Shown: piece by piece, positions 6,106 through 15,494 of the stretch
Layout of the letters: every line of letters starts with the position of its first letter
How positions within the stretch are numbered: position 1 is the first letter of the stretch
Assembly (NCBI GenBank): GCA_002352665.1
Contig: DEIV01000114.1
Coordinates: 1-33,821 of the forward strand
Length of the DNA: 33,821 bases
Reading direction: 5' to 3'
Source: Flavobacteriaceae bacterium UBA2765
GTDB taxonomy: Bacteria > Bacteroidota > Bacteroidia > Flavobacteriales > Flavobacteriaceae
Notes under the pieces: model-generated
The model's input: only the letters and a program-made list of their open reading frames with translations
What the model was told of the DNA's origin: nothing
Databases searched by the model: none
Translations under genes and position numbers: made by a program

Positions 6106-7800
6106 TTACCTTCCAATCTTTCTCACATATTTTTCAATCCGTTCTTTATCAGGAATAGTAGTAATTTCTTTGGTTAAAGCAAGTTTAAACTCTTTTAATG
6201 CCGCCGCATGATATCCTTTATTATAAAAATACTGACCTGCCAGTGCATTGGCTTCCCAATAATTGGGATTGGCTCTTTTTAAATCGGATATCAATCCAGG
6301 TCTAACTTTACCATTATTATCAATAATTTGGATGATTTCATGTCTTAATTTTCGATATTTTTCATAATTAATATAGGCTATACTATCTAAAAAAGGATCC
6401 TTAGAAATATTTAATTCTTCGTCAGCAATTAATACGTTAAATACCTGATTTTCATCATCGCCAACAAGCGGGTCAAATCTATTAAAAACTTTATTTAAAT
6501 CATAACTTACAAACTCACCTAGTTGATAAGGATTTGAAGATACCCAAACTTTTAACTGTGCCGGCTTAAAAACAACACTGTGATGTGCTAATAATTGATT
6601 CAATGCCTTTTCATTGCCATAGCCAATATTTTTATCTTCTAAGCCTTTTTTATTTCTCAAAATATCTACGGCTATTTTTGGATCAATTTTAAGATAATCA
6701 TCCAACAATTCACCCATTCTATCATATCGATACTGAGAATGACTTTCCTGTTTATGTTTTACATTTTTTGCATCATGCTCAAAGGCATTACTTTGAAAAT
6801 GATTTGAACATATCAATTGACTGGTATTCTCAACTTGATAGACCCCAAAATTATTTGGAGACACCTCAATAGTAACTGCTCTACCATCTTTAGCACTCCC
6901 CACTAAAATTGCTTCTGAAACAAATACTTCCCTTTTTTTGGCAATAGCAACAGCCTCATCAATAGTTGCCGCGTATTGCAAAATTTCTCTAGTCAATAGT
7001 GAAATCGGATTTTTAGCTATCCATGGTATATCAGATTTTCCTGCATTTATGGTTACCGTTAAACCTTGATCATTCATGCCAGAAACAACACCAACCATAC
7101 CTCCCCAAGTAACAGACATAAATTTATATCCTTGCTCAGGAGCTACAAAAGCAATAATTTTTTCTTTTGCAAAATCATCTCCGGCATAAAAATCAAAATT
7201 ACGTCCTATTAGTAAACTGCCGTCAGTAGTTTTATCTCCCCAAACCGCAAAAGAAGAACAACCAACTAGAGCCAGATCTTTAAATGCATGCCCAATATCA
7301 TGTGCTCCATGTAAATACAAACTCCTTAAATAATCATTGGCAATATAATCATACTGATCTGCGGCATAACGAGAAACCCCATAAATCTCGGTTTTATACT
7401 CTTCATTTATATATTGGCTCAACTTTCTATTATACCAGGCTAAAACTTTTATCAATAACTTTTGCTTAAACGGAGAAGGCACCAACTGATCAATCTTAGA
7501 AAAGAAAATAGCTTCTTGCCGCTGTAATAACTCACGTGTTAGACTTCCATTAGCAAGGCCTATTTCTAATGGGTCTCCTTTAATATAAAGCTCCCACAAT
7601 CCTTGTTTATTTTTTCTCAACTGATTTATACCCACCGTAAAAAGTGTGTCATTTACTTGTATTCTTTCAGGGATTTTATGGGTGTAACCTTCTAATTTAG
7701 GTTGTTCTTTTAGTGATTTTGAGACACCACATGAAGAGCAAAGGAATAGGAGTCCTATAAGCGTTAAGAATTGCGATTGTATTTTAAGATTAGATAACAA
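6106..7800 (-). CDS. C45-type acyltransferase/peptidase lipoprotein of the pigment cluster
   Basis: The 564-residue product has a lipoprotein-type signal (hydrophobic 11-20, Cys24 after CSS) and then an acyl-CoA:6-aminopenicillanic-acid-acyltransferase-like (C45, Ntn-hydrolase) domain. LALVGCSSFAVWG gives Cys181 as the likely catalytic residue exposed by self-cleavage, and DGSLLIGRNFDF follows as in the family. The C-terminal 80 residues look TPR-like (YWEANALAGQYFYNKGYHAAALKEF). Such genes occur in flexirubin-type clusters of Flavobacteriaceae, where they may form or break an ester or amide bond of the pigment lipid; the substrate is unknown. It ends the operon, 200 bp after the oxidoreductase, and may have its own promoter in 7801-8000, where I see no other gene. 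Confidence 0.8.
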   Translation of the reverse strand: MLSNLKIQSQFLTLIGLLFLCSSCGVSKSLKEQPKLEGYTHKIPERIQVNDTLFTVGINQLRKNKQGLWELYIKGDPLEIGLANGSLTRELLQRQEAIFFSKIDQLVPSPFKQKLLIKVLAWYNRKLSQYINEEYKTEIYGVSRYAADQYDYIANDYLRSLYLHGAHDIGHAFKDLALVGCSSFAVWGDKTTDGSLLIGRNFDFYAGDDFAKEKIIAFVAPEQGYKFMSVTWGGMVGVVSGMNDQGLTVTINAGKSDIPWIAKNPISLLTREILQYAATIDEAVAIAKKREVFVSEAILVGSAKDGRAVTIEVSPNNFGVYQVENTSQLICSNHFQSNAFEHDAKNVKHKQESHSQYRYDRMGELLDDYLKIDPKIAVDILRNKKGLEDKNIGYGNEKALNQLLAHHSVVFKPAQLKVWVSSNPYQLGEFVSYDLNKVFNRFDPLVGDDENQVFNVLIADEELNISKDPFLDSIAYINYEKYRKLRHEIIQIIDNNGKVRPGLISDLKRANPNYWEANALAGQYFYNKGYHAAALKEFKLALTKEITTIPDKERIEKYVRKIGR

Positions 7801-8000
7801 AATAGATTTTTTTTAAACAGACTACTCCGTCCATAATAACTTTCGAAAATATAAAAATTTAACTAGGTACCTGCTTGATAAAAGAGGAGAAACCTATTAT
7901 TTGATCATGGCATTAATAATATTTGATTAGTTTCATTTACGCTCTATATCAAACCCCTATCTTCAGTTAGGCAGCAACCATAAGATTTTCATCAAATTTC

Positions 8001-9527
8001 TCAAACCTCATTCGCTTTTATAATTTTTGCCAATAACTTCTCTTTACCTAATATAACCGAACACGTAAGTACCGCACTAATAGTAACCCCTAGAATACCA
8101 TGCATATTTAGGCTTTGCCCCGTAAAAAATAAATTTTTTACTTTGGTTTTGGGTGATAAAAATGATTTTAAAGGACTGTTTGCATCTTTTACATAACCAT
8201 ACATAGAGCCTCTGTTAACACCTATATAGTCTCTATATGACAAAGGTGTTGAGGTATGTATAGACTGAATACAATCTCTTATATTGGGGAATTTTTTTTC
8301 TAACTCAACCAACATTACTTCAATTTTTTCTGCTTTAAATTTTTCATAACTCAATCCTCTATCGCTTTTAGCAGCCACTGTATTAAAGCTATCTTCCCAT
8401 TGTTTCACTTCATCGTAATTCATATAGGCAATAGCAGTCATATTATCTGCCCATTTATCAGTATCATCCTTAACACCCATAGACACCAAATAACCTTCAG
8501 GCCAGCTCTTTTTGTTATACTTTTGAGCTGTCCACACCTTTTTATGATCTTTAAAGTGGTAATAGTTATAATTGAGATATGGAAATGTGTTAGGTTTAAA
8601 AACAATATACATACTAAAAGCAGAAATAATACTTTCTATATTGTTTATACGTTTTACATATGATTTACGCAACTTATCATGGCCTAGCATTTTAATGGTA
8701 TGCTTTGGTTCAATATTTGAAATAAACAAATCGCCCTTAACCTCAGTACCATTCTTAAGGATAACAGAAGTCAATGCTGCATCTTCAAAACCAAATTTCA
8801 GTACTTCACTCCTATTATATGCTTCTCCACCAAATTCTTTTAATTTTTTTATCAATAGTTTAGCTATTTGACCTCCACCATTTACACATCTATAAGAACT
8901 CAATATATAGGAGTTTATAGACAAAGCATGTACATAAAAAGGTGTTTTATCTTTGTCGCCTGCATATAAAAAATTAGAACCTGCCAATACAGCTTTCAAT
9001 TTGTCATTGTTGGTAATACTATTTAGAAAGTCGCTTATTTTTAAGGTCAACAATTCATTGTTTTTATAATAAGCGGCTCCTAATTCTAAGTTATATAATG
9101 GAAAACTTTTACAAGTCTCTTTTAGTTTATCACAATAGGCATGAATTGCATTTTCTTCATCAGGAAATTGTGCTAATAATTGTTTGGTAAAATTATCATA
9201 GCCTTGAGCATGCGAATATTCTGTTTCATCATCATCAAAAGTAATGACATCAAAGCGGTTGTTGTCTAATTTCTTTAGTATTAAGTCATCCATAATGTCT
9301 AAATACTTGAAATATTGATATAAATTCTGACCTTCACTTAGACCCCCAATATAATGTACACCTGTATCAAAAATACTTTTATCTCTTACAAAAATCTGTA
9401 AATTACCACCATATTGATTGTTTTTTTCAAGCACACAAACACTCTTCCCTTCTCGAGCTAAGATATTTGCAGAAACCAAACCTCCCAGACCACTGCCTAC
9501 AATAACAACATCATATTTTTTCTTCAT
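8001..9527 (-). CDS. FAD-dependent phytoene-desaturase-like oxidoreductase
   Basis: The 508-residue protein begins with a dinucleotide-binding fold (KYDVVIVGSGLGGLVSANIL, GxGxxG at residues 11-16), then an acidic strand end VCVLEKNNQYGG. The C-terminal part has FFTGQSLNMHGILGVTISAVLT, the second FAD motif of the carotenoid isomerase/phytoene desaturase type. Family members introduce or isomerise double bonds. In pigment clusters of this type the enzyme is placed beside the exporter and may act on the polyene or its lipid anchor. Its ATG overlaps the exporter stop by 4 bp (ATGA), so translation is probably coupled. The exact reaction is unproven. Confidence 0.85.
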   Translation of the reverse strand: MKKKYDVVIVGSGLGGLVSANILAREGKSVCVLEKNNQYGGNLQIFVRDKSIFDTGVHYIGGLSEGQNLYQYFKYLDIMDDLILKKLDNNRFDVITFDDDETEYSHAQGYDNFTKQLLAQFPDEENAIHAYCDKLKETCKSFPLYNLELGAAYYKNNELLTLKISDFLNSITNNDKLKAVLAGSNFLYAGDKDKTPFYVHALSINSYILSSYRCVNGGGQIAKLLIKKLKEFGGEAYNRSEVLKFGFEDAALTSVILKNGTEVKGDLFISNIEPKHTIKMLGHDKLRKSYVKRINNIESIISAFSMYIVFKPNTFPYLNYNYYHFKDHKKVWTAQKYNKKSWPEGYLVSMGVKDDTDKWADNMTAIAYMNYDEVKQWEDSFNTVAAKSDRGLSYEKFKAEKIEVMLVELEKKFPNIRDCIQSIHTSTPLSYRDYIGVNRGSMYGYVKDANSPLKSFLSPKTKVKNLFFTGQSLNMHGILGVTISAVLTCSVILGKEKLLAKIIKANEV

Positions 9528-12500
9528 TTCTTTAAATAGGTAATTGATGTGTTAGTTTGCTGCTCTTTAAAACCAATGGACTTAAAATAGTCAATTAAAG
9601 TATTATTCTCAACAAGTATTATTTCTTCTAATTTTAATAATGCTAAATTTATTACCAACTCATTGAACGTAATATCTTCTGTTGAAACCAATAAAATTTC
9701 TGCCTCGTCTAAATTCAGTCCTTTATAGGCGTCTGTATAATTTACTTTTCTTTGCGATATTGTATAACAATTTGAAGCTATCAATCTTTTTTCATCATTG
9801 GCTATAAAAGTAGTCATTTTTCTATCTATAGAACGCGAAACCAACAAGATATCTAATTGCCCGTAATCATCAGCCAAGTGTGAAATTTTTGCCTTAAGCC
9901 GAAGTAGATCTGCTATGGTTTTATACATTTGCTTATTTTGTAGATAATCCTTTTTGACGGTTTGAAATAGTTCTACTCCCTTATATCTATAATTACTCAA
10001 TAAAATACCTTTAAAATACCCTGCTTTTTCAATTTCATTACGCAACGTATTGAATTCCGTTTTATAAAAAGCAGCAATATTCTTAGTTCTTTCTCTATCA
10101 GACACACCAAAAGAAGTATCATTATACGCTATTCTTTTGCCAATTTTAACGGTTAAACTGCCATCGTAAATAATAAAATCTTTTTTAGGCAGAACTTCAG
10201 CATTTCCATGTAAAAATAAAGGTAAAATATCTAATTTTAATTGTTGGGACAAAAAGAATGCTCCTTTATGGAATCTACCAATTTTATTGGTAAAAGAACG
10301 TCTAGCCTCGGGAAATACGACTAGGCAATAACCTTGTCTGATCTTTTCTTTTAGATGTTCTAAGCTACCATCTACACCACTAGATACCGGATAAAAGCCT
10401 GCTACTTTAGCTAACAAACCAAATACCGGCGATTTATACACCCAGTCATTTACCAAATAAATAACATTAGGAGTTGCCATACCAATAGTTAATGTGTCAA
10501 GAAAAGAAGAATGGTTGGCAATAATAATAGCCGGTTTTTCAAAAGTTTCACGATGTGGATTAATGACTTCTTTCTTTACAAAAGGATTACCATACAATAC
10601 TGCAGTCACCATTTTAGCAATAGCATTGTGTAACCATTTCATCTTCTTCTTTTTAGAAATTGGAAGGATAGGTAAAATGGTAATACTAATTAAGGATAAG
10701 ACCATACCACCTAATCCATAAAAGGTAAATAAAACCATGGCATGTAAAAAAGTCCTAAGCTTTAATGGTGCTAACCCTTTATTTGTCCGCCATCCAATGA
10801 TAAAATTAAAAATTAATGGTTGTATAGTAAAAGCAATGAGTACAGCCGATAAAATGCCTATAATCGACACCAAGGAGATAGAATGCAATGCGGGATGCTT
10901 GGCAAAGATCAAAACACCAACGCCTAATATGGTGGTGATTACTGATAATAAAATTGATGTTTTATAAGTGGCTAGATCCTTCGTTCCATATTTGTGTTTT
11001 TTAAGTAAACCATTGGTCATAAAAATACTATAATCAACCCCTAATCCAAAAATAAATGTTGAGATGATAATATTAAAAATATTAAATGTTATCCCTAATA
11101 AGCCCATCAAACCAATAGTAAGTATCCATGTTAAGGCAATCGGTACAATGGTTATTAGAGCCAATTCAAAACTTCTGAAAAATAGGATGAGAATAACTAT
11201 TACAGCTATGAATGAATATCCAATCAATTTATTAAAATCGTCTTTTAAACTTCCTAAAAAAGTTTCGTTAATATGTTGACGATCAATTACGACCGTTTGA
11301 GGTAATTTATCGAGTACATCAACAACTTTTTTAAGATTCTTGTCCTTCACTTTTACCATAGACACAGCTGTAGAAAAATTATCGCTTTTAGTAGAAATAA
11401 ACTCTTCTAAAAACAATGTGTTCATCGACTTGTAATCGGCTAAATCTATAGGAGTAAATTTTTTTACTAATACATTATAAAAGGGTTGAAATGAGCTGGT
11501 TTTAAAACCTAATTTGGTGCCACTTTCGATTAAATTTTCTTGTAGTTCTGTTTTCTTTTGCAAATTCCAAAAACTATTCCATTGATTTATTTTCTCTTCT
11601 TGCATTTTCTTTGACAACACTACAGAGCCAATGGAACTAATACTTATGATATCATTATTTTTTTTAAGAGCAATTAGGTTCTTAAAAATGCTATCATTAA
11701 CCGTTAATGTCTCATCGATTGTGCTGCCATAAGCTGTGACGTAAATAGATTTTGAAGCAAAGTTCATCAGCTTGTCCAATTTCTTTTCAGTTTGCTTTAA
11801 AGCATCCGTTTGAAAGTTTATTTTTGTAATATCCTGATCAAAAATTACATTTTTATAGGTAAAAATACTAATTATAAAAAGTATAATTAAACCACCAGCC
11901 AACATTTTATTTTTATGAAAACGGTAATTAGCAGCTGAATCTATTATAGTTTTTTTAGGATGTTGTTTTAATTTTTTAACTCGATACACTTGAGGAATAA
12001 ATACCAAAGCAAAAATAGAAGCACTAATGACACTTACAGATGCAAAAATGCCTAAATCTTTTAAGGCTTCTGATTTTAAAAACAACAAACACAAAAAAGC
12101 CACTGCTGTAGTAATGCTACTCATCAATATAGGCTTGGTAACATCTTTATAAAGTTGTTTTACATCATTATTATTTTTAAAATGCGTTAGAATATGTAAG
12201 GCATAATCTAAGGTAATCCCCAATAAAACAGAGCCAATACCCAAGGAAATGGCTGATATTTGTCCCTTTACAACATATAATACAACTATAGCAAGTAAGG
12301 CTCCAAATAGCGTGGGAATCAATAATATAATAGGAATCAATAATTTTCTGTAAAAGAAAATTAAAATTATCAATAGAACGGTTAAAGCAATACTAACAGT
12401 AAACTGAATATCATGTTTAATCTGGCTAGCATTGGCAACTGCTATTACAGTTGACCCATAATATTCGCTTGAAACAGACTCAGCATAAACCCGGTTTAAA

Positions 12501-13213
12501 CTTTCTTGGGTTTTATACAATTTATCCACAAATATTGTATTATTGGCCGTTTCATTGGTGGCCAACTTTGGCACAATAAATAACAACAAGTTTTTATTGT
12601 CTTTACTGATGAGGAATCCGTTATGGATCTTAAAATTATCTTCTATTTTTAATTGTTCTAATTTTTTTAATCCTAGAAAAGTAATGCCTAACGGGTCATT
12701 TAGAATTGTTTTTTTGGCTATAATTCCTGTGGGAGAAACTAATGTTTTATAATTGGCATTGGTAATTTGTTCAATACTGTCCTTTTGTAGCTTTTGTGCT
12801 ATAGTGTTATAATCCTGTTTATCTAAAAAAAGAGGAAGATTATTATAAATAAAATCTAAAGTTTTACCTATTTCATCATTGGCAATTCTACCTTGAATTT
12901 CCTTTATATAATTGCCTTTATAGTTCTCTAAACTGTCAATAAAAGCAGCCGCATATTCTGCTAGATCATCTTCACCTGCATTATTTTTAGCTTCAAGATA
13001 CACAATAATCTTATCAGCAAAATTAACATGCTGAAGTACTTTATTGGTAATTTCAGATTTATGAGAATTGGGAATGAGTTTGGTTATATCTTCTTCAAAT
13101 TTTAATTTAGTAGCTATATATCCTAAAGTCAAAAAAAGAATGAATAGTAAACTGATAAATAAAAATTTACGCTGTTGTAAGAAATGATATAATTTAATAA
13201 AAAAATTAACCAT
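9524..13213 (-). CDS. MMPL-type exporter fused to a lysophospholipid-type acyltransferase
   Basis: Residues 1-830 have the MMPL/RND layout in two halves: a membrane anchor (16-38), a periplasmic loop, five to six membrane segments (270-430), then the pattern again (anchor about 440, loop, segments 680-860). Residues 870-1090 form an acyltransferase domain with NHSSFLDTL (His901, Asp906; HX4D motif) and FPEARRS, matching the FPEGTRS motif. The final 130 residues resemble a degenerate Rossmann-like domain. In aryl-polyene clusters an exporter and an acyltransferase are often separate genes; here one 1229-residue chain could couple lipid attachment to transport. It overlaps the glycosyltransferase gene by 8 bp and the oxidoreductase gene by 4 bp. 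Confidence 0.85.
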   Translation of the reverse strand: MVNFFIKLYHFLQQRKFLFISLLFILFLTLGYIATKLKFEEDITKLIPNSHKSEITNKVLQHVNFADKIIVYLEAKNNAGEDDLAEYAAAFIDSLENYKGNYIKEIQGRIANDEIGKTLDFIYNNLPLFLDKQDYNTIAQKLQKDSIEQITNANYKTLVSPTGIIAKKTILNDPLGITFLGLKKLEQLKIEDNFKIHNGFLISKDNKNLLLFIVPKLATNETANNTIFVDKLYKTQESLNRVYAESVSSEYYGSTVIAVANASQIKHDIQFTVSIALTVLLIILIFFYRKLLIPIILLIPTLFGALLAIVVLYVVKGQISAISLGIGSVLLGITLDYALHILTHFKNNNDVKQLYKDVTKPILMSSITTAVAFLCLLFLKSEALKDLGIFASVSVISASIFALVFIPQVYRVKKLKQHPKKTIIDSAANYRFHKNKMLAGGLIILFIISIFTYKNVIFDQDITKINFQTDALKQTEKKLDKLMNFASKSIYVTAYGSTIDETLTVNDSIFKNLIALKKNNDIISISSIGSVVLSKKMQEEKINQWNSFWNLQKKTELQENLIESGTKLGFKTSSFQPFYNVLVKKFTPIDLADYKSMNTLFLEEFISTKSDNFSTAVSMVKVKDKNLKKVVDVLDKLPQTVVIDRQHINETFLGSLKDDFNKLIGYSFIAVIVILILFFRSFELALITIVPIALTWILTIGLMGLLGITFNIFNIIISTFIFGLGVDYSIFMTNGLLKKHKYGTKDLATYKTSILLSVITTILGVGVLIFAKHPALHSISLVSIIGILSAVLIAFTIQPLIFNFIIGWRTNKGLAPLKLRTFLHAMVLFTFYGLGGMVLSLISITILPILPISKKKKMKWLHNAIAKMVTAVLYGNPFVKKEVINPHRETFEKPAIIIANHSSFLDTLTIGMATPNVIYLVNDWVYKSPVFGLLAKVAGFYPVSSGVDGSLEHLKEKIRQGYCLVVFPEARRSFTNKIGRFHKGAFFLSQQLKLDILPLFLHGNAEVLPKKDFIIYDGSLTVKIGKRIAYNDTSFGVSDRERTKNIAAFYKTEFNTLRNEIEKAGYFKGILLSNYRYKGVELFQTVKKDYLQNKQMYKTIADLLRLKAKISHLADDYGQLDILLVSRSIDRKMTTFIANDEKRLIASNCYTISQRKVNYTDAYKGLNLDEAEILLVSTEDITFNELVINLALLKLEEIILVENNTLIDYFKSIGFKEQQTNTSITYLKK

Positions 13214-14405
13214 GTTTTACCTGAGTTTTGTTAGTGCTGAAAATATGTAAAATAATAAAACCAAGCAATCCAAAAAATATAGATAATATTAATGCTAAAG
13301 CAAAACTTCCCACAATATATTGAGCAATATATAAGCTAAGGTCAAAATTTTTGTCAATTTGATTTAGTCTAAAACTAGATTTACTATTTAATATCAAGCC
13401 TCCTAATTTAAGACTTCCGTAAATAATAAAAGGAATAAATGGTGGAAAACTAATGTTAGAAAATGCAAAACTTATGACTTTGTTTAATTTTAATACTGCT
13501 GCTAATACAATAGATAATATAGAGTGAAATCCCCAAAACGGAGATATGCCAATAAAAATACCTATGGCAATAGAAAGTGATTTTTTAATTTTGGAATCTG
13601 TACTCCCCAATAATTCCTCATAAAAGAATCTTTTAAATCCTTTTTGTTTAAATCTTCTATATAAATCGCGTGGTTTTATATATACTATGGCTATGGTAAA
13701 TAACCATATATTCATTAGGCTAATTCTGACAAAATCTTTAAACGGTCTATAATGTGAAACCCGTTCATCTGGATCATAAAGTACTCTAATAGGAATGTTT
13801 TTTACCAATACCCCATACCAAGATGCTTTTACAATAACTTCGACTTCAAATTCAAATTTTGAACTCAAAAACTTAATACGATTCACTTTTTTAACCGGAT
13901 ATAATCTAAAACCCGACTGCGTGTCTTGTAAAGTATTGCCCGTTTCTGCCCAATACCAAAAATTAGAGAACTTATTTGCAAAACTATTCTTTCTGGGCAT
14001 GCCTTTGGCATTCAAATTTCTTGATCCAATAAGCAGTAAATCTTTATTTGTAGCAGTCTCTAATTCATGTATAAACAGGGGAATATCATCAGGGTAATGT
14101 TGTCCGTCAGAATCTATAGAAATGGCATAATCAAAACCTAAACTTTCGGCTTTCTTTAAGCCCATGCGTAATGCATTGCCTTTGCCTTTATTATTTTCTA
14201 AATGAATTTGATGTAATTCAGTAAAATGAGATAATATTTCTTTAGTAGTATCAGTAGCACCATCGTTTACTATAATAACCTGATCAGTGTATTCTAAAAC
14301 ACCTTCAATTACCGAATGTAAAGTCTTATGATTGTTATATGTTGGTATGAGCACACAACAATTTAATGCGACAATTTTTTGAGATATTTCTTGTGATGTA
14401 CTCAC
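13206..14405 (-). CDS. GT2 glycosyltransferase fused to a DUF2062 membrane domain
   Basis: Residues 14-235 form a GT-A family 2 glycosyltransferase: CVLIPTYNNHKTL, VIIVNDGATDTT, and the metal-binding ISIDSDGQH (Asp98 and Asp100). An NKGKGNALRMGL segment also fits the dolichol-phosphate-mannose-synthase-like branch. Residues 260-395 form a DUF2062 domain: SLSIAIGIFIGISPFWGFHSIL with several membrane segments to the C-terminus. The pair is known as a fusion in aryl-polyene/flexirubin clusters, where the enzyme probably adds a sugar or similar group at the cytoplasmic membrane. Overlap of 8 bp with the exporter gene indicates one operon. Confidence 0.88.
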   Translation of the reverse strand: MSTSQEISQKIVALNCCVLIPTYNNHKTLHSVIEGVLEYTDQVIIVNDGATDTTKEILSHFTELHQIHLENNKGKGNALRMGLKKAESLGFDYAISIDSDGQHYPDDIPLFIHELETATNKDLLLIGSRNLNAKGMPRKNSFANKFSNFWYWAETGNTLQDTQSGFRLYPVKKVNRIKFLSSKFEFEVEVIVKASWYGVLVKNIPIRVLYDPDERVSHYRPFKDFVRISLMNIWLFTIAIVYIKPRDLYRRFKQKGFKRFFYEELLGSTDSKIKKSLSIAIGIFIGISPFWGFHSILSIVLAAVLKLNKVISFAFSNISFPPFIPFIIYGSLKLGGLILNSKSSFRLNQIDKNFDLSLYIAQYIVGSFALALILSIFFGLLGFIILHIFSTNKTQVKHG

Positions 14406-14421
14406 GAAACTTATAGGCTAT

Positions 14422-14922
14422 TTAAAGTTCCGAAATTACATTTTTTTCTTCAGGTGAAAAAGATTTAGATTGTAAAACATAAGCACTGATATAAGCTTTT
14501 TTATCTTTATTTTTAACTTCTTTAAGATGTTGATAAATAAAGGATGCATCTTCGCTCATATTCTTTTTATATTTTAACACTTTTGGGGCGTTTTCTTGAA
14601 TACTTAGCCGTATAACGCGTAATTCTATAAGATTTGGATTTTCATTAATGATATATTCCAATAAAGTAACGCCATTTTTAAAATAGATTTTTTTGTTTTT
14701 TGCACCTTCAGCATATTTTCCTTTTATAGTCAATGATGCTGCCTTGTAGGCCACTAGTACCGCATTATCAGTTTTTTTTACATTTTCTAATGCATTATAG
14801 AACTGATCAGCTACTTCTTCTGATGTTACTGCTTTTTTGTATAGTTCTCTAACTTCTGAAATAGAAGGATTAAAGAACAATAGTGAGCTAAACGATATAT
14901 AGAAGATATATTTTAAAATCAT
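14422..14922 (-). CDS. Small exported protein of the pigment cluster
   Basis: I do not recognise a named domain. The 166-residue product has a signal-like start (ILKYIFYISFSSLLFF, residues 2-17) and a helical body with TPR-like spacing (EVADQFYNALENVKKTDNAVLVAYKAASLTIKGKYA). It overlaps the dehydratase stop by 4 bp and lies 16 bp before the glycosyltransferase gene, so it belongs to the pigment operon. A periplasmic helper role in assembly or transport is plausible. Uncharacterised exported proteins of this size are typical between dehydratase and glycosyltransferase in such clusters, to my knowledge. Confidence 0.7.
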   Translation of the reverse strand: MILKYIFYISFSSLLFFNPSISEVRELYKKAVTSEEVADQFYNALENVKKTDNAVLVAYKAASLTIKGKYAEGAKNKKIYFKNGVTLLEYIINENPNLIELRVIRLSIQENAPKVLKYKKNMSEDASFIYQHLKEVKNKDKKAYISAYVLQSKSFSPEEKNVISEL

Positions 14923-15284
14923 ACTATATTATAAATTCCATTAAATTTCAAGGCTACAGTATCCTCCATTTTAGTGATATTTTTCACTTTATATTTATCC
15001 GCTTCCTTAACAACATTTAATGCCAAGATTAAATTGGGATTCTTTTCCGGATTTATCAACGCCATAAACTTTATATTACTAGATTTTTCCATAAATAAAG
15101 TCACTTCTAAGGCCTTTTCTGTCAGTTCTTTGATAATTTGTATCATACAAACGCCTGGCATTACCGGATTTCCAGGAAAATGACCTTTAAAAATTCCATG
15201 GTCTTTATTGATAATAATCTCAGCATTTACTACATTATCCACGTATGTAAAGGACTTTATTTTATATAAATTTTTTAATAGCAT
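14919..15284 (-). CDS. FabZ/FabA-like hot-dog dehydratase of the pigment cluster
   Basis: The 121-residue single hot-dog protein carries DHGIFKGHFPGNPVMPGVCMIQ, the FabZ/FabA signature with catalytic His35. The acidic residue that follows 'MPGV' in FabZ (Glu) is Gln49 here. It would dehydrate 3-hydroxyacyl-ACP during polyene extension, or, if the acidic residue is essential, serve as the non-catalytic member of a dehydratase pair. It overlaps the next gene by 4 bp. Upstream the operon is broken: the usual tight spacing is replaced by the 13-kb island, with only a lipoprotein gene remnant 56 bp away. I saw no clear TAnnTTTG promoter directly upstream. Confidence 0.85.
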   Translation of the reverse strand: MLLKNLYKIKSFTYVDNVVNAEIIINKDHGIFKGHFPGNPVMPGVCMIQIIKELTEKALEVTLFMEKSSNIKFMALINPEKNPNLILALNVVKEADKYKVKNITKMEDTVALKFNGIYNIV

Positions 15285-15340
15285 GAATGCATTTAAATTT
15301 TTGTAAAAATAGAATTTCTTTTTTAAATGGAATTTAAATA

Positions 15341-15422
15341 TTATAAATTGATATTCAGCTTTATATTTTTATGTATAATGGACAGCTCTTTTGCTAATAA
15401 AACAAGCTTTGTAAAGTCAAGG
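15341..15422 (-). pseudogene. 3'-end remnant of the pigment-cluster lipoprotein gene
   Basis: On the reverse strand this stretch reads LAKELSIIHKNIKLNINL then TAA (stop 15341-15343). The intact lipoprotein gene at 28342-28992 contains LAKELSIVHKNIKLTIDL. Over 47 bp (15355-15401 against 28401-28447) the two copies differ at four positions, all transitions, three of them silent. Upstream of about 15400 the similarity fades (LDFTKLV against VSFKNVEG) and then runs into the REP-like repeat at 15425. It is the C-terminal end of a second, diverged copy, left next to the dehydratase gene where the lipoprotein gene would be expected. Confidence 0.75.
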
Positions 15423-15424
15423 TA

Positions 15425-15476
15425 TGTTCGCACAGCAACTAACGTTTATTTTAGTTGTACACTTCGCCGAGCTGGC
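15425..15476 (+). repeat. REP-like element A (left edge of island)
   Basis: TTCGCACAGC at 15427-15436 is followed by an inverted pair CAACTAA/TTAGTTG and then ACTTCGCCGAGCTGGC (15461-15476). The same two motifs in the same order occur at 16646-16695 and, altered, at 27457-27488. It touches the lipoprotein remnant and therefore marks the left edge of the island. Confidence 0.65.
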
Positions 15477-15494
15477 ATTTTATTATATAATTAT

